Shown here: positions 18,027 through 27,290 of the stretch, one piece after another
How positions within the stretch are numbered: position 1 is the stretch's first letter
How the letters are laid out: each line of letters starts with the position of its first letter
Source: Pseudomonas frederiksbergensis
Lineage (GTDB): Bacteria > Pseudomonadota > Gammaproteobacteria > Pseudomonadales > Pseudomonadaceae
Assembly (NCBI RefSeq): GCF_900105495.1
Contig: NZ_FNTF01000002.1
Coordinates: 4,766,501-4,830,500, forward strand
Direction: 5' to 3'
Length of the DNA: 64,000 nucleotides
Made by a program: the position numbers and the translations under genes
Notes under the pieces: generated by a model
Databases searched by the model: none
Told to the model about the DNA's origin: nothing
The model's input: only the letters and a program-made list of their open reading frames with translations

Positions 18027-20192
18027 TCAGGCCCGCACATGCTCAACCTTCACCGCAGCACCTTCCGGGCTCACGAACAGTGCGAACACCTGCTCGATGG
18101 CAGCGCTGACGCGTGCCATCTGCTCGGCGCTGTAACGGTCCGAGCGGTAAGTCACCACCAGCCGCAACGAGCGCTGGCCATCGAGCATGTTTTCCATGAT
18201 TTCGAACTGGATACCGAACATTGACTGGTTCTTGTCCGGGTCAATGTGCCGATAACGGATCGACCTCGCGTCAGGTGTCGGCAACGCACCGTTGAGCGCG
18301 TTGTTGGCGTGGATCTGGACGTAGACATCGAACAACAGGCCGTCCGCGGGCGTCATGCCCAAGGCTTGCTGGATGTGCTCCATGGGCACATCGGCATAGG
18401 CCATCGACTCATTGATCAGGCGGCTGGTGTTTTCGATCAGTGCGCCAACGGTCTGCCGGGAATCGAACTGCACACGGTGCGCCACCATCGTGGTGAAGTA
18501 GCCGACCGTTTCATAATACGCAGGGTCGGTACGCCCGGAAGCAGACGTGCCGATGACCAGGTCCTGCAATCCCCCGACTTTGTGCAAGGCCAACGCAATC
18601 GCGCTGTACACCACACCGAACAGCGACGAATTGTTTTGTCGGGCGAAACTGTACAGGTGGTCGATCAGGGCTTGGTCCGGCTTGATCTCGAACCACTCGG
18701 CCCTGGTTGAAATCTCGCCCACCGCTGCGCGGGAGGCGCCATCGACAGCCGGCAGGGCCAGCCCGAGCGTGGCAGGGCGAAGCATGTCGGTCCAGTAGGC
18801 CAGATGCTGCTGATTCATCCCCTTGGCCTGCTCATGCACCGAATATTCGTGGAACGAAGGTGCTGGAGCTTCCCATACAGGCGCCTTGCCGACAGCACGG
18901 GCCAGGTAGGCCTTGCCCAGCTCTTCCATCATCACGTTGAGCGACCATTCATCGATCGCCATGTGGTGCACCAGCAGCGACAAGGTCTGCCGCTGACTCT
19001 GCGGATCGCGCAAGAACCGCACGCGCATAGGCAGTTCACGGGACAGGTCGAATTGGTAGCTTGCTTCGCTGGCCAGTGAGGCCCCTTCACTCTCACCGCT
19101 GGACCAGAACCACTTGAAGCGGCCCAACTGACCAGGCGCAATCCTTTGCTGATAAGCCTCGCCCGCCTCGAAATGGAAGGTGGTACGCAGGCTGGCATGA
19201 CGCTCGATCAAGTCGGTAAAAGCCTGCTCGAACAAACGCTCATCGACCTCGTCGAGGAAATCCAGGGCAAACGGCAAGTTGAAAATGGTACCGAATTCAA
19301 AGGCGGCATAAGCGCGGCCGAGCGAAGCCTGGGCCAGGGCGAACGGCGCTTTCTGCACCTCGTGAGCCTGCTCGGACAAGGCACATGCACCCGCCGTCCC
19401 AATGACCTGAGCCCGCGAAGCCAGGGCCGCAGCCGAGGGTGTGCTGAAAAAGTCGTTGAACTGGACTTCAATGCCGTGACTGCTCAACAGCTTGCCAATG
19501 ATGCGGGTGGCCAACAGCGAGTGGCCGCCAAAATCGAAGAAGTCGTCATCCTGCGCCATGGTCGGCTCGCCCAGGGCACTGCGAAACTCTTCGAGGATGA
19601 CCGTGACCACCTTACCGGCATCAGCGGGCGGGGCCACAGCGACCGTGTCCGCTGCGTCGGCGCCGGCTGTGCCGTGACGCTGCAACCAAGGCAAATGCGG
19701 AGCCCCCACGGAGCGCCCGGCGTAAGCATCCAGGGTCATTCGGTACAGGTCATCTTCGCGGCAGGTCTGGTCGAGTACTTGATGCAGTACAAAGGCCAGG
19801 ATTACATCGGTTTTTATCTGCACGATCAGTGCAGCCAAAGGCGGCTGGTTTTCAGCGTCCCACGGCTGGGACTGGTGCGCCAACAACAGTTCTTGTGCCT
19901 GACTATCGTCATCGGCCTGCAACATCGCAACGCAAGCCCGCCAATCATCTTCACGCACTTTGAGCAGCTCGCCCTCGTCGTTGAATCGATAGCGGACGTT
20001 GAGCTCCGGTATGTGGGTAATGACTGCCTTGAGCGCCGCCTCGAGCCTGGCCGGATCCACCTCATCGGTGAATCGCCATGCGCTAAAGTGCTTGAGGGCT
20101 TGTTCAGGGTATTGCTGCTGCAAGAGCCACGCATGCTCTTCAAAATCGCTGACAGATAGCTGAGTCGCTGTATCTGGATTGCGTTCCATCAT
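18027..20192 (-). CDS. pmsG: NRPS with carrier and condensation domains (PmsG/AngM-like)
   Basis: 721 residues. An N-terminal stretch of about 200 residues resembles half a condensation domain, with a worn motif LHQVLDQ in place of HHxxxDG. A complete carrier domain follows (DDDFFDFGGHSLLATRI, serine intact, near residue 235), then a condensation domain with LVHHMAIDEWS. The layout matches AngM and BasB. The carrier should hold the amino acid activated by PmsD, and the condensation domain should release the chain onto N-hydroxyhistamine. The frame is open to 20321, but the ATGATG at 20192 with GGGAA upstream is preferred. It is divergent from the sigma factor gene. Confidence 0.85.
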   Translation of the reverse strand: MMERNPDTATQLSVSDFEEHAWLLQQQYPEQALKHFSAWRFTDEVDPARLEAALKAVITHIPELNVRYRFNDEGELLKVREDDWRACVAMLQADDDSQAQELLLAHQSQPWDAENQPPLAALIVQIKTDVILAFVLHQVLDQTCREDDLYRMTLDAYAGRSVGAPHLPWLQRHGTAGADAADTVAVAPPADAGKVVTVILEEFRSALGEPTMAQDDDFFDFGGHSLLATRIIGKLLSSHGIEVQFNDFFSTPSAAALASRAQVIGTAGACALSEQAHEVQKAPFALAQASLGRAYAAFEFGTIFNLPFALDFLDEVDERLFEQAFTDLIERHASLRTTFHFEAGEAYQQRIAPGQLGRFKWFWSSGESEGASLASEASYQFDLSRELPMRVRFLRDPQSQRQTLSLLVHHMAIDEWSLNVMMEELGKAYLARAVGKAPVWEAPAPSFHEYSVHEQAKGMNQQHLAYWTDMLRPATLGLALPAVDGASRAAVGEISTRAEWFEIKPDQALIDHLYSFARQNNSSLFGVVYSAIALALHKVGGLQDLVIGTSASGRTDPAYYETVGYFTTMVAHRVQFDSRQTVGALIENTSRLINESMAYADVPMEHIQQALGMTPADGLLFDVYVQIHANNALNGALPTPDARSIRYRHIDPDKNQSMFGIQFEIMENMLDGQRSLRLVVTYRSDRYSAEQMARVSAAIEQVFALFVSPEGAAVKVEHVRA

Positions 20193-20354
20193 GGAATTTC
20201 CCGCCTTAACGAACAAAACAGTAGGTGGTAGACACGGCCGCGAGTGCCGACAGACCCATCCTCGGTCTGGTGGTAACGCCCAGGTGTTCTGAGCGTCGGA
20301 GTGAGGTGCGAGCAGGTGCATTGCACGGGGTGCAGAAACGCCTGTATGCTGCCA

Positions 20355-20380
20355 ATACTAATCATAACTATTCGCATTAG
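20355..20380. promoter_or_regulatory. Fur-box-like site between pmsG and the sigma factor gene
   Basis: On the minus strand, TAATGCGAATAGTTATGATTAG is an imperfect palindrome of the Fur-site type. It lies in the 222-base divergent gap, well placed to repress the sigma factor when iron is plentiful. Confidence 0.6.
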
Positions 20381-20414
20381 TCAAAATTGCACTGATGCCG
20401 ATATCGGAGAAGTC

Positions 20415-20933
20415 GTGGACAACGGAACGTTCGCGCTCAAGCAGCAACTTGGGCGACTGTATCTTGAGCATCACCATTGGCTGCATAACCTGCTGCGGCG
20501 CATGCTGGGCAACTCCTTCGACGCCGCCGACCTCGCTCAAGACGTCTACCTCAGGCTTTTGAAGCGCGGCAGTGTTCCCGCTGCAGAAGTGTCCCGCTGC
20601 TACCTGACTCAGATTGCCAAGGGTCTGGTGATCGACCTCTATCGCCGGCGCCAGCTTGAAGCTGGGCATCTCGAAGGCCTCAAGCAGCTGTGCGAACCGC
20701 TGGCCCCCTCCGAAGAAGCGCGTTCCTTGATGCTCGAAGCACTGGCGCAGATCGATGCCGCCCTGCACGCCCAGCCCGCCAAGGCCCGCCAGGCACTGCT
20801 GCTGTACAAATTGAACGGCATGGGCCATCGCGCTATCGCGACTGAACTGAAGGTATCGGTGTCGTCCGTCGAGAAGTACATCTCTTCAGGCGTGCGCGCC
20901 TGCACCCCATTCGCTTCCGTGCACGGTGCGTGA
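20415..20933 (+). CDS. ECF sigma factor (FecI/PvdS-type)
   Basis: 172 residues with sigma region 2 (HHWLHNLLRRML, DAADLAQDVYLRLLK) and region 4 (ALLLYKLNGMGHRAIATEL then VSSVEKYISSGV), as in iron-starvation sigma factors. The frame extends to 20301, but the GTG at 20415 follows GGAGAA at proper spacing and gives the normal family length. No FecR-type anti-sigma gene is adjacent, and the receptor at the end of the cluster has no signalling domain. It therefore looks like a PvdS-type factor controlled mainly by Fur. It probably drives the siderophore and transport genes. Confidence 0.85.
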   Translation: MDNGTFALKQQLGRLYLEHHHWLHNLLRRMLGNSFDAADLAQDVYLRLLKRGSVPAAEVSRCYLTQIAKGLVIDLYRRRQLEAGHLEGLKQLCEPLAPSEEARSLMLEALAQIDAALHAQPAKARQALLLYKLNGMGHRAIATELKVSVSSVEKYISSGVRACTPFASVHGA

Positions 20934-21060
20934 CACCACACGGGATTGAGGATTTTGCCGGGACGTTCGGAATACACAGTACGCACAGCGTAGAACGCCC
21001 GGACGCTAAGGACATCAGGCACACCCCCAGGTTGCCTGTCGTGGTAATTCAGGAGATTCA

Positions 21061-22863
21061 ATGAGCGTTGAAGATGTAAGCACGTCCCCCCCCACATCAG
21101 CCGGCACCGTGGCTGAGGTATTGCAACCGATTCGCGGTCGCCTGCTGATCGCCGGCACCCTCGCCGCCTTCGGCACGATGCTGAGCTTGGTGCCCCTGGC
21201 GGGAATCGCCCATGTCGCACAACTGCTGCTGACACCGGAGGCCAGCGGCACCGACGCGCAGATCCAGGCACAGATCTGGCAGGTGGCGGGCATCAGCCTG
21301 GCCTGCCTGTTCGTCGGCATGAGCCTGGTCTCGCTGGGCGAAATGCTTGCCCACCTGGCAGACAACAGCATCACCCGCCATTTGCGCCTGGCGATCACCC
21401 GGCGCCTGGCCAAGGTACCGCTGGGCTGGTTTACCAGCAGAGCCTCGGGCGAGGTCAAGCAGGCCATGCAAGATGACATCAACACCTTGCACAGCCTGAC
21501 TGCGCACTTCTACACCACCCTTGGCCGAACCCTGGGCGCGGTCGTTGTCTCGGTGCTGTACATGCTTGTCATGGACTGGCGCATGGCGCTGGTTTCGCTG
21601 CTGCCCTTCCCCTTGTTCTTGCTGTTCTTCTTCAGGGCCACCAAGGCCAGCGGCGAAAACATGCAAGCGTTTGGTGCGGGGATGACGCGCATCAACAATG
21701 CCGTGGTCGAATTCATCAATGGCATTCCTGTGGTCAAGGCCTTTGGCATCGAGGGCAAGGCGCACGGCAGCTACCGCGAGGCGGTGGACACATTTGCCGC
21801 GGCGTTCACCGATTTCACCCGGCCACTGGTCAGTGCCATCGCCAATGCCCATGCCATGCTCACGCCGGTGGCGGTGCTGGGGGTGGTCCTGGCGTTCGGC
21901 ACCCTGTTCACCAGCCTGGGCTGGATCCACCCCACCGACATACTGCCCTTTGCCCTGGTGGCGCCGGGCATGTGCGCCCCGCTGCTGCTGCTCAGCTACG
22001 TCATGCATGACTTGCACAACGCCACCGGCGCCGCGCAGCGCGTGCACGCTCTATTGCACACGCCAGTCCTTGAGACCCTGATGGGCGGCCCGATGGAGCT
22101 GGACGCAAAGGCCGAGATTCGCGTCGAGCACCTGAGCTACAGCTACGACGGCGACACCCCGGTACTCGATGACATTAACTTCAGCCTCAAGCCTGGGACG
22201 GTCACCGCCATTGTCGGCGCCTCGGGGGCAGGCAAATCGACGCTGGCGCGGTTGCTGCTGCGCTTCTTCGACCCGAGCGCCGGCCGCATCAGTATTGGCG
22301 GAGCAGACCTGCGCCAGATCGACAGCAGCCGCCTGTATCGCCACATCGGCTTTGTACTCCAGGACGTCCGGCTGATCCACGCCAGCCTGCGCGACAATAT
22401 CGCCCTGGGCCGCCCGTCTGCCAGCCAGCAGGAAATCGAGCACGCCGCGCGCACCGCCAATATCCATGAGCGCATCCTGGCCTTGCCGCGAGGCTACGCC
22501 TCGGTCATCGGCGAAGATGCGCAGCTTTCCGGTGGCGAGCTGCAGCGCGTGAGCATTGCCCGTGCGGTGCTGCTCGACCCACCCGTGCTAGTGCTCGACG
22601 AAGCCACCGCGTCTGCCGATGCCGAAAACGAGGTACAGATCCAGCACGCACTGTCGCGCTTCGCCCGGGGCAGGACCGTGCTGGTCATCGCCCACCGTCT
22701 GGATACGGTGATGCACGCCGATCAGATCATCGTGCTGGACAACGCACGCATCCGCGAACAAGGCAACCACCAGCAATTGCTCGCGCGCAATGGCCACTAT
22801 GCCCGCCTGTGGGCGCTGGGTGGCTACCAACAGCCCACGGAAGAGGCGCAGTCGCCATGCTGA
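21061..22863 (+). CDS. ABC half-transporter, membrane and ATPase fused (siderophore-linked, BarA/YbtP-like)
   Basis: 600 residues: five to six membrane segments in the first 310, then an ATPase with Walker A GASGAGKSTLARLL, signature LSGGELQRVSIA and Walker B PVLVLDEATA. It resembles the paired half-transporters of siderophore loci, BarA/BarB (acinetobactin export) and YbtP/YbtQ (iron-siderophore import). A CAGGAG site precedes the ATG. It overlaps the next half-transporter gene by seven bases, so the two are coupled and probably form a heterodimer. Direction of transport cannot be settled from sequence. Confidence 0.88.
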   Translation: MSVEDVSTSPPTSAGTVAEVLQPIRGRLLIAGTLAAFGTMLSLVPLAGIAHVAQLLLTPEASGTDAQIQAQIWQVAGISLACLFVGMSLVSLGEMLAHLADNSITRHLRLAITRRLAKVPLGWFTSRASGEVKQAMQDDINTLHSLTAHFYTTLGRTLGAVVVSVLYMLVMDWRMALVSLLPFPLFLLFFFRATKASGENMQAFGAGMTRINNAVVEFINGIPVVKAFGIEGKAHGSYREAVDTFAAAFTDFTRPLVSAIANAHAMLTPVAVLGVVLAFGTLFTSLGWIHPTDILPFALVAPGMCAPLLLLSYVMHDLHNATGAAQRVHALLHTPVLETLMGGPMELDAKAEIRVEHLSYSYDGDTPVLDDINFSLKPGTVTAIVGASGAGKSTLARLLLRFFDPSAGRISIGGADLRQIDSSRLYRHIGFVLQDVRLIHASLRDNIALGRPSASQQEIEHAARTANIHERILALPRGYASVIGEDAQLSGGELQRVSIARAVLLDPPVLVLDEATASADAENEVQIQHALSRFARGRTVLVIAHRLDTVMHADQIIVLDNARIREQGNHQQLLARNGHYARLWALGGYQQPTEEAQSPC

Positions 22864-24626
22864 AAACCTTTACTCAACTGCTAGGTGACGACACATCGAT
22901 CCTGTTGCGTTACCTCTGCCTGACCGTGCTGTACGGCCTGGTCTGCGGGCTGAGCATCGTCAGCGTGCTGCCGGTGCTCGGCAGCTTGCTGAACAACGAA
23001 CTTCACACCAGCAAACAGTGGTTGCTGGTGTTGCTGGTCGGTGTAGTGCTGTGCTGGGCGCTTCGACGCACGGTGGAGAAAGCCGGCATTCGGGTTGGCG
23101 TCGCTGTGCTCCAGCGTGGCCGCCACCGGCTTGGCGACCACATCGCGCAACTGCCCGTCGGCTGGTTCAACGCACACAATACCGCGCGCCTGAGCCATGT
23201 GACCTCGCAAGGCATGATGGCCCTGGCGCAGTTGCCGGCTCACGTCTTTACTCCATTGATCAGCGGCGTCATCACCCCGCTTGTGGTCATCGCGGCACTG
23301 TTCACGCTGAACCTGCAGATGGGCTTGATCGCCCTGCTGGCCCTGCCGTTCCTGTTCGGCGTATTCGTCCTGACAGCACGCCTGGGCCAGAACGCCGATG
23401 ATCGCTACCACACGCACACTGCGCAAGCCAGCCAGCGCATGGTCGAGTTCGCCCAGGCGCAATCGGTGCTACGCGCGTTCAACGGTGAAGACGGCGGCAT
23501 CCACTTTCTCGAACAGGCCATTGCCCGCCAGCAACAGTCGACCCGGCACCTGATTCATGTCTCCGCCATGTCGGTGGTGGTCAACAGCTGGGCTGTCCAG
23601 GTGGTTTTCGCCGTACTGCTGGTCGCCGCCGCGCTGTGGCTCGGCGACCTGTCGGGCAGCGCCCTGCCCCCGGCTTCGCTGGTATCGGTGGTGTTGGCGC
23701 TGCTGCTGATCAGCCGCTTTATCGACCCGCTGTTGGAGGTGGCCAGCTACAGCGAGGTATTACGCAGCGCACGAAGCCAGTTGGCGGTAGTGCGCGAGTT
23801 GCTCGCAGTCGAGCCATTGCCGCAGGCGCCAGGCAAACGGGCGCCGGGCGATGGCAGTGTGGACTTGCAGGCAGTGAGCTTTCGCTATGCCGAACAGCAA
23901 CCGGATGTACTGCAAAACATCAATCTGCGGATCTTGCCCGGCAGCATGGTTGCCCTCGTGGGAGCTTCCGGCTCGGGCAAGACCACCCTCGTAAGGCTGA
24001 TTGCCCGGTTCTTCGACGTCACCCAAGGCGCTGTACTGATTGGCGGCGTGGACGTGCGGCAACTGTCCAATGCGCAGTTGTCGGCGCAGATCAGCCAGAT
24101 CTTCCAGGATGCATACCTGTTCCAGGGCACCATTGCCGACAACATCCGTATCGGCAAAGCCGACGCCACAGAGGCCGAAGTCATGGAGGCGGCACGGGCC
24201 GCCGGTGTCATGGAAATCATCGAGCGCCTGCCAAAAGGGCTGGATACGTCCGTTGGCGAGGGTGGCGCACGCCTGTCGGGAGGCGAACGCCAGCGCATCT
24301 CCATCGCCCGGGCGCTGATCAAGGATGCACCGATCCTCCTGGTCGACGAAGCCACTGCCGCACTCGACGCCGAAAACCAGGCAGCGATCACCGACACCCT
24401 GGCGCGCTTGCACGGTAAGCGCACGGTGATTGTGATCGCCCATCAGCTGTCGACGGTGGCGATGGCCGACCAGGTCGTGGTACTGGACAACGGCAGCATC
24501 TGCCAGCAAGGCTCACCCGCTCAGCTGAGCGAAACGCCCGGCCTGTACGCCCACTTCCTCGCTCAACGCCGCGCCGCGAAGGGCTGGCGGATTGCAGCCG
24601 AGCCCGTGAGTGAGGCCAGTATTTGA
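22857..24626 (+). CDS. ABC half-transporter, partner subunit (BarB/YbtQ-like)
   Basis: 589 residues with the same membrane-then-ATPase layout as the preceding gene: Walker A GASGSGKTTLVRLI, signature LSGGERQRISIA and Walker B PILLVDEATAALD. The frame is open from 22809, but the ATG at 22857 follows GGAAGAGG and begins a normal cytoplasmic N-terminus (MLKTFTQLLGDD). It overlaps the gene before by seven bases and the FecCD permease gene after it by four. It should form a heterodimer with the previous protein. Confidence 0.88.
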   Translation: MLKTFTQLLGDDTSILLRYLCLTVLYGLVCGLSIVSVLPVLGSLLNNELHTSKQWLLVLLVGVVLCWALRRTVEKAGIRVGVAVLQRGRHRLGDHIAQLPVGWFNAHNTARLSHVTSQGMMALAQLPAHVFTPLISGVITPLVVIAALFTLNLQMGLIALLALPFLFGVFVLTARLGQNADDRYHTHTAQASQRMVEFAQAQSVLRAFNGEDGGIHFLEQAIARQQQSTRHLIHVSAMSVVVNSWAVQVVFAVLLVAAALWLGDLSGSALPPASLVSVVLALLLISRFIDPLLEVASYSEVLRSARSQLAVVRELLAVEPLPQAPGKRAPGDGSVDLQAVSFRYAEQQPDVLQNINLRILPGSMVALVGASGSGKTTLVRLIARFFDVTQGAVLIGGVDVRQLSNAQLSAQISQIFQDAYLFQGTIADNIRIGKADATEAEVMEAARAAGVMEIIERLPKGLDTSVGEGGARLSGGERQRISIARALIKDAPILLVDEATAALDAENQAAITDTLARLHGKRTVIVIAHQLSTVAMADQVVVLDNGSICQQGSPAQLSETPGLYAHFLAQRRAAKGWRIAAEPVSEASI

Positions 24627-25567
24627 ACCGTGCAGCTTTGTTGGGCCTGTTCGCCGTGCTCTGTTGCCTGTCGCTGGTGATAGGGGTCAAGCAAGTATCC
24701 TGGCTTTCCTTGTTCAGTTTCTCCGGCGACGCTTGGCTGACCCTCACCGCCAGCCGCTTGCCACGCTTGGCCGCGCTGGTGCTCACGGGTGTCGGCTTGG
24801 CGGTGTGCGGGGTGATCCTGCAGCAGATCGTGCGCAATCGCTTTGTCGAGCCGGCCACTTCCGGAGGGCTGGATGCCGCGAAACTGGGCATCCTGATCGC
24901 CCTCACCACGCTGCCGTCAGTGGGCACCACTGGCAAGATGCTGTTCGCGCTGGCCTTCTGTTTCGTCGCCAGCCTGCTGTATGTGACGATCATCCGCCGC
25001 ATCCGCTTCAAGAACACCGTGCTGGTGCCGGTGGTGGGGCTGATGTATGGCAGCGTGCTCAGCGCGGTTGCCGAGTTCTACGCCTACCGCCACAACTTTC
25101 TGCAAAGCATGCAAGGCTGGCTATTGGGAGACTTCTCCAAGATCGTTCAGGGCAACTACGAGATCATCTACCTGATCCTGCCGATCGTCCTGCTTACCTA
25201 CCTCTTTGCCCAGCGTTTCACCGTGCTCGGCATGGGTGAAGGCATGGCCAGCAGTCTGGGCTTGAACTACACGGCCAACGCCACCTTGGGTCTGATGCTG
25301 GTGGCTGTCACCGTGTCGGCCACGGTGATTACCGTGGGGGCCATTCCGTTTGTTGGCCTGGTCATCCCTAACCTGGTGGCATTGCACTACGGCGAGAACC
25401 TGGCGCGCACCCTGCCCATCGTGGCCTTGTGCGGCGCTTCGCTACTGCTCGCCTGCGACATCCTCGGGCGCCTGCTGATCTACCCCTTCGAGGTCCCCAT
25501 CGGCCTGACCGCAGGCAGTGTGGGCGGCGTTCTTTTCCTCATCCTTTTGATCAGGCAATACCGATGA
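24623..25567 (+). CDS. FecCD-family iron-siderophore permease (FatD/BauD-like)
   Basis: 314 residues, about eight to ten hydrophobic segments, with the family segments SRLPRLAALVLTGVGLAVCG near the N-terminus and GAIPFVGLVIPNL in the loop that docks with the ATPase. The start is TTG at 24623, overlapping the previous stop (TTGA). It forms the inner-membrane channel with the next gene product. The set of permease, permease, ATPase and lipoprotein matches the ferric-anguibactin and ferric-acinetobactin importers. Confidence 0.9.
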   Translation: MNRAALLGLFAVLCCLSLVIGVKQVSWLSLFSFSGDAWLTLTASRLPRLAALVLTGVGLAVCGVILQQIVRNRFVEPATSGGLDAAKLGILIALTTLPSVGTTGKMLFALAFCFVASLLYVTIIRRIRFKNTVLVPVVGLMYGSVLSAVAEFYAYRHNFLQSMQGWLLGDFSKIVQGNYEIIYLILPIVLLTYLFAQRFTVLGMGEGMASSLGLNYTANATLGLMLVAVTVSATVITVGAIPFVGLVIPNLVALHYGENLARTLPIVALCGASLLLACDILGRLLIYPFEVPIGLTAGSVGGVLFLILLIRQYR

Positions 25568-26511
25568 GCACTTTCATCCGTTACGGCGTCTGGCTGCTGG
25601 TCCTGCTCCTGGCGTCAGGATTCCTGCTGTTGGGCTCGGGCCTGGACTTCGAGTACATCATCCCCAAGCGCCTCACCCGGCTCGCAGCGATGGTCATCGC
25701 CGGCCTGTGCATCGCCTATTCCTCGGTAATTTTCCAGACCATCGCCGGTAACCGCATCCTGACGCCGGCCATCATGGGGTATGAGGCCATCTATCTGCTG
25801 TTCCAGGCGTTGTTGATCCTCCTGCTGGGCTCGCAAAGCCTGGTGCTGCTGGGGCGCGATGCCAATGTCGCGATGTCGATAGCGTTGATGCTCGGCTATT
25901 CCTGGCTGATTCACCATTGGCTGCTGCGCGACGGACGCAACAATGTCTACCTGTTGCTCTTGCTCGGGTTGGTGCTGAGCATGGTGATGTCCACCTTCAC
26001 GCAATTCATACAACTGAAAATCAGCCCTGGCGAATTCTCGATCCTGCAGGGCTTCAACTACACCTCGTTCAACAAGGCACAACCCGCCCAGGTGTTGTAT
26101 TCAGGCCTGCTGGCGATTGCCGTGTGCCTGGCCATCCAGCGCTTGCTGCCGACCCTCGATGTGCTGGCGCTGGGGCGTGACCAGGCGCTTTCGCTCGGGA
26201 TCGACTACCTGACCAGCGTGCGCCTGCTTCTGGCGCTGATTGCCATCCTGGTAGCCCTGTCCACCAGCCTGGTCGGGCCGACCGCGTTCATGGGCGTTTT
26301 TGTCGCCAACATCAGCTATGGCCTCGCCCGCACCAACCGCCACCGGGTGACGCTGCCGATCGCCAGCGCGATTGCGATCGGCCTCTTCATCATTGCCCAG
26401 CACCTGGTCGAGCAACTGTTCAACTACAACACCTCCGTCAGCATCCTCATCAACCTGGTCTGCGGCGTGTATTTCCTCACGCTGATGGCTCGCACACGGG
26501 GCACCGCATGA
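25564..26511 (+). CDS. FecCD-family iron-siderophore permease (FatC/BauC-like)
   Basis: 315 residues with the same fold as its neighbour, including PKRLTRLAAMVIAGLCIAYS and SLVGPTAFMGVFVANISY. A longer reading from 25429 exists, but the ATG at 25564 overlaps the preceding stop by four bases (ATGA), and the product then begins at the first membrane helix. It pairs with the preceding permease to form the channel. Confidence 0.9.
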   Translation: MSTFIRYGVWLLVLLLASGFLLLGSGLDFEYIIPKRLTRLAAMVIAGLCIAYSSVIFQTIAGNRILTPAIMGYEAIYLLFQALLILLLGSQSLVLLGRDANVAMSIALMLGYSWLIHHWLLRDGRNNVYLLLLLGLVLSMVMSTFTQFIQLKISPGEFSILQGFNYTSFNKAQPAQVLYSGLLAIAVCLAIQRLLPTLDVLALGRDQALSLGIDYLTSVRLLLALIAILVALSTSLVGPTAFMGVFVANISYGLARTNRHRVTLPIASAIAIGLFIIAQHLVEQLFNYNTSVSILINLVCGVYFLTLMARTRGTA

Positions 26512-27290
26512 TCTCCCTCAGCCACGTTTACAAGGCTTACGGCAACAAACCGGTGCTGACCGATGTCAGCGTCCGCTTTCCGTCCGGGCAGATAACCTCG
26601 CTGATCGGCCCCAACGGCGCCGGCAAGACGACCCTGCTGATGCTGATAGCCCGCCTGCAGGCTGCATCAGGTGGCGAACTGAGTATCGACGGGCGCGACA
26701 TTGGCACGATCCCGGTGCGCGACTACGCCAAACGCGTGGCCACGCTGCGCCAGGCCCCCGAGTTCAATCTGCGCCTCACCGTAGATGAACTGGTGGCATT
26801 CGGTCGCTTCCCTTACAGCCGGGGCAACATGACCAGCGCGGACCACAAGGCCGTTGATGACGCCATCTGCTTTCTGTCGCTGCAGAAGCTGCGCCACGCC
26901 TATATCGATGAACTCAGTGGCGGGCAGCGGCAAATGGCGTTTCTGGCCATGACGATCGCCCAGCAGACCGACTACCTGCTCCTGGACGAACCACTGAACA
27001 ATCTCGACATGAAACATGCCGTGATGATCATGCGTGCCTTGCGTCGCCTGTGCGATGAACAAGGCCGCACCGTGATCCTGGTGGTCCACGACATCAACTT
27101 CGCCGCCAACTACTCGGATCACATCGTCGCGATGAAACGCGGCACCGTGCACCGCAGTGGCCCCGTTGCAGAGGTGGTCAACGAAGACTGCCTGCGCGAA
27201 CTGTTCGACCTCGACTTCGAGATCCTGCGCGGCGGGCCGGGGTTCGTCTGCAACTACTTCAACCCATCGACCTCAAGGGAACTGATATGA
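26508..27290 (+). CDS. Iron-siderophore ABC transporter ATPase (FatE/BauE-like)
   Basis: 260 residues, a complete FepC-type ATPase: Walker A GPNGAGKTTLL, signature LSGGQRQMAFLAM and Walker B YLLLDEPLNNLD, then the switch histidine in VVHDINFA. It overlaps the permease gene by four bases (ATGA) and the binding-protein gene by four. It powers uptake of the ferric siderophore across the inner membrane with the two FecCD permeases. Confidence 0.93.
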   Translation: MISLSHVYKAYGNKPVLTDVSVRFPSGQITSLIGPNGAGKTTLLMLIARLQAASGGELSIDGRDIGTIPVRDYAKRVATLRQAPEFNLRLTVDELVAFGRFPYSRGNMTSADHKAVDDAICFLSLQKLRHAYIDELSGGQRQMAFLAMTIAQQTDYLLLDEPLNNLDMKHAVMIMRALRRLCDEQGRTVILVVHDINFAANYSDHIVAMKRGTVHRSGPVAEVVNEDCLRELFDLDFEILRGGPGFVCNYFNPSTSRELI

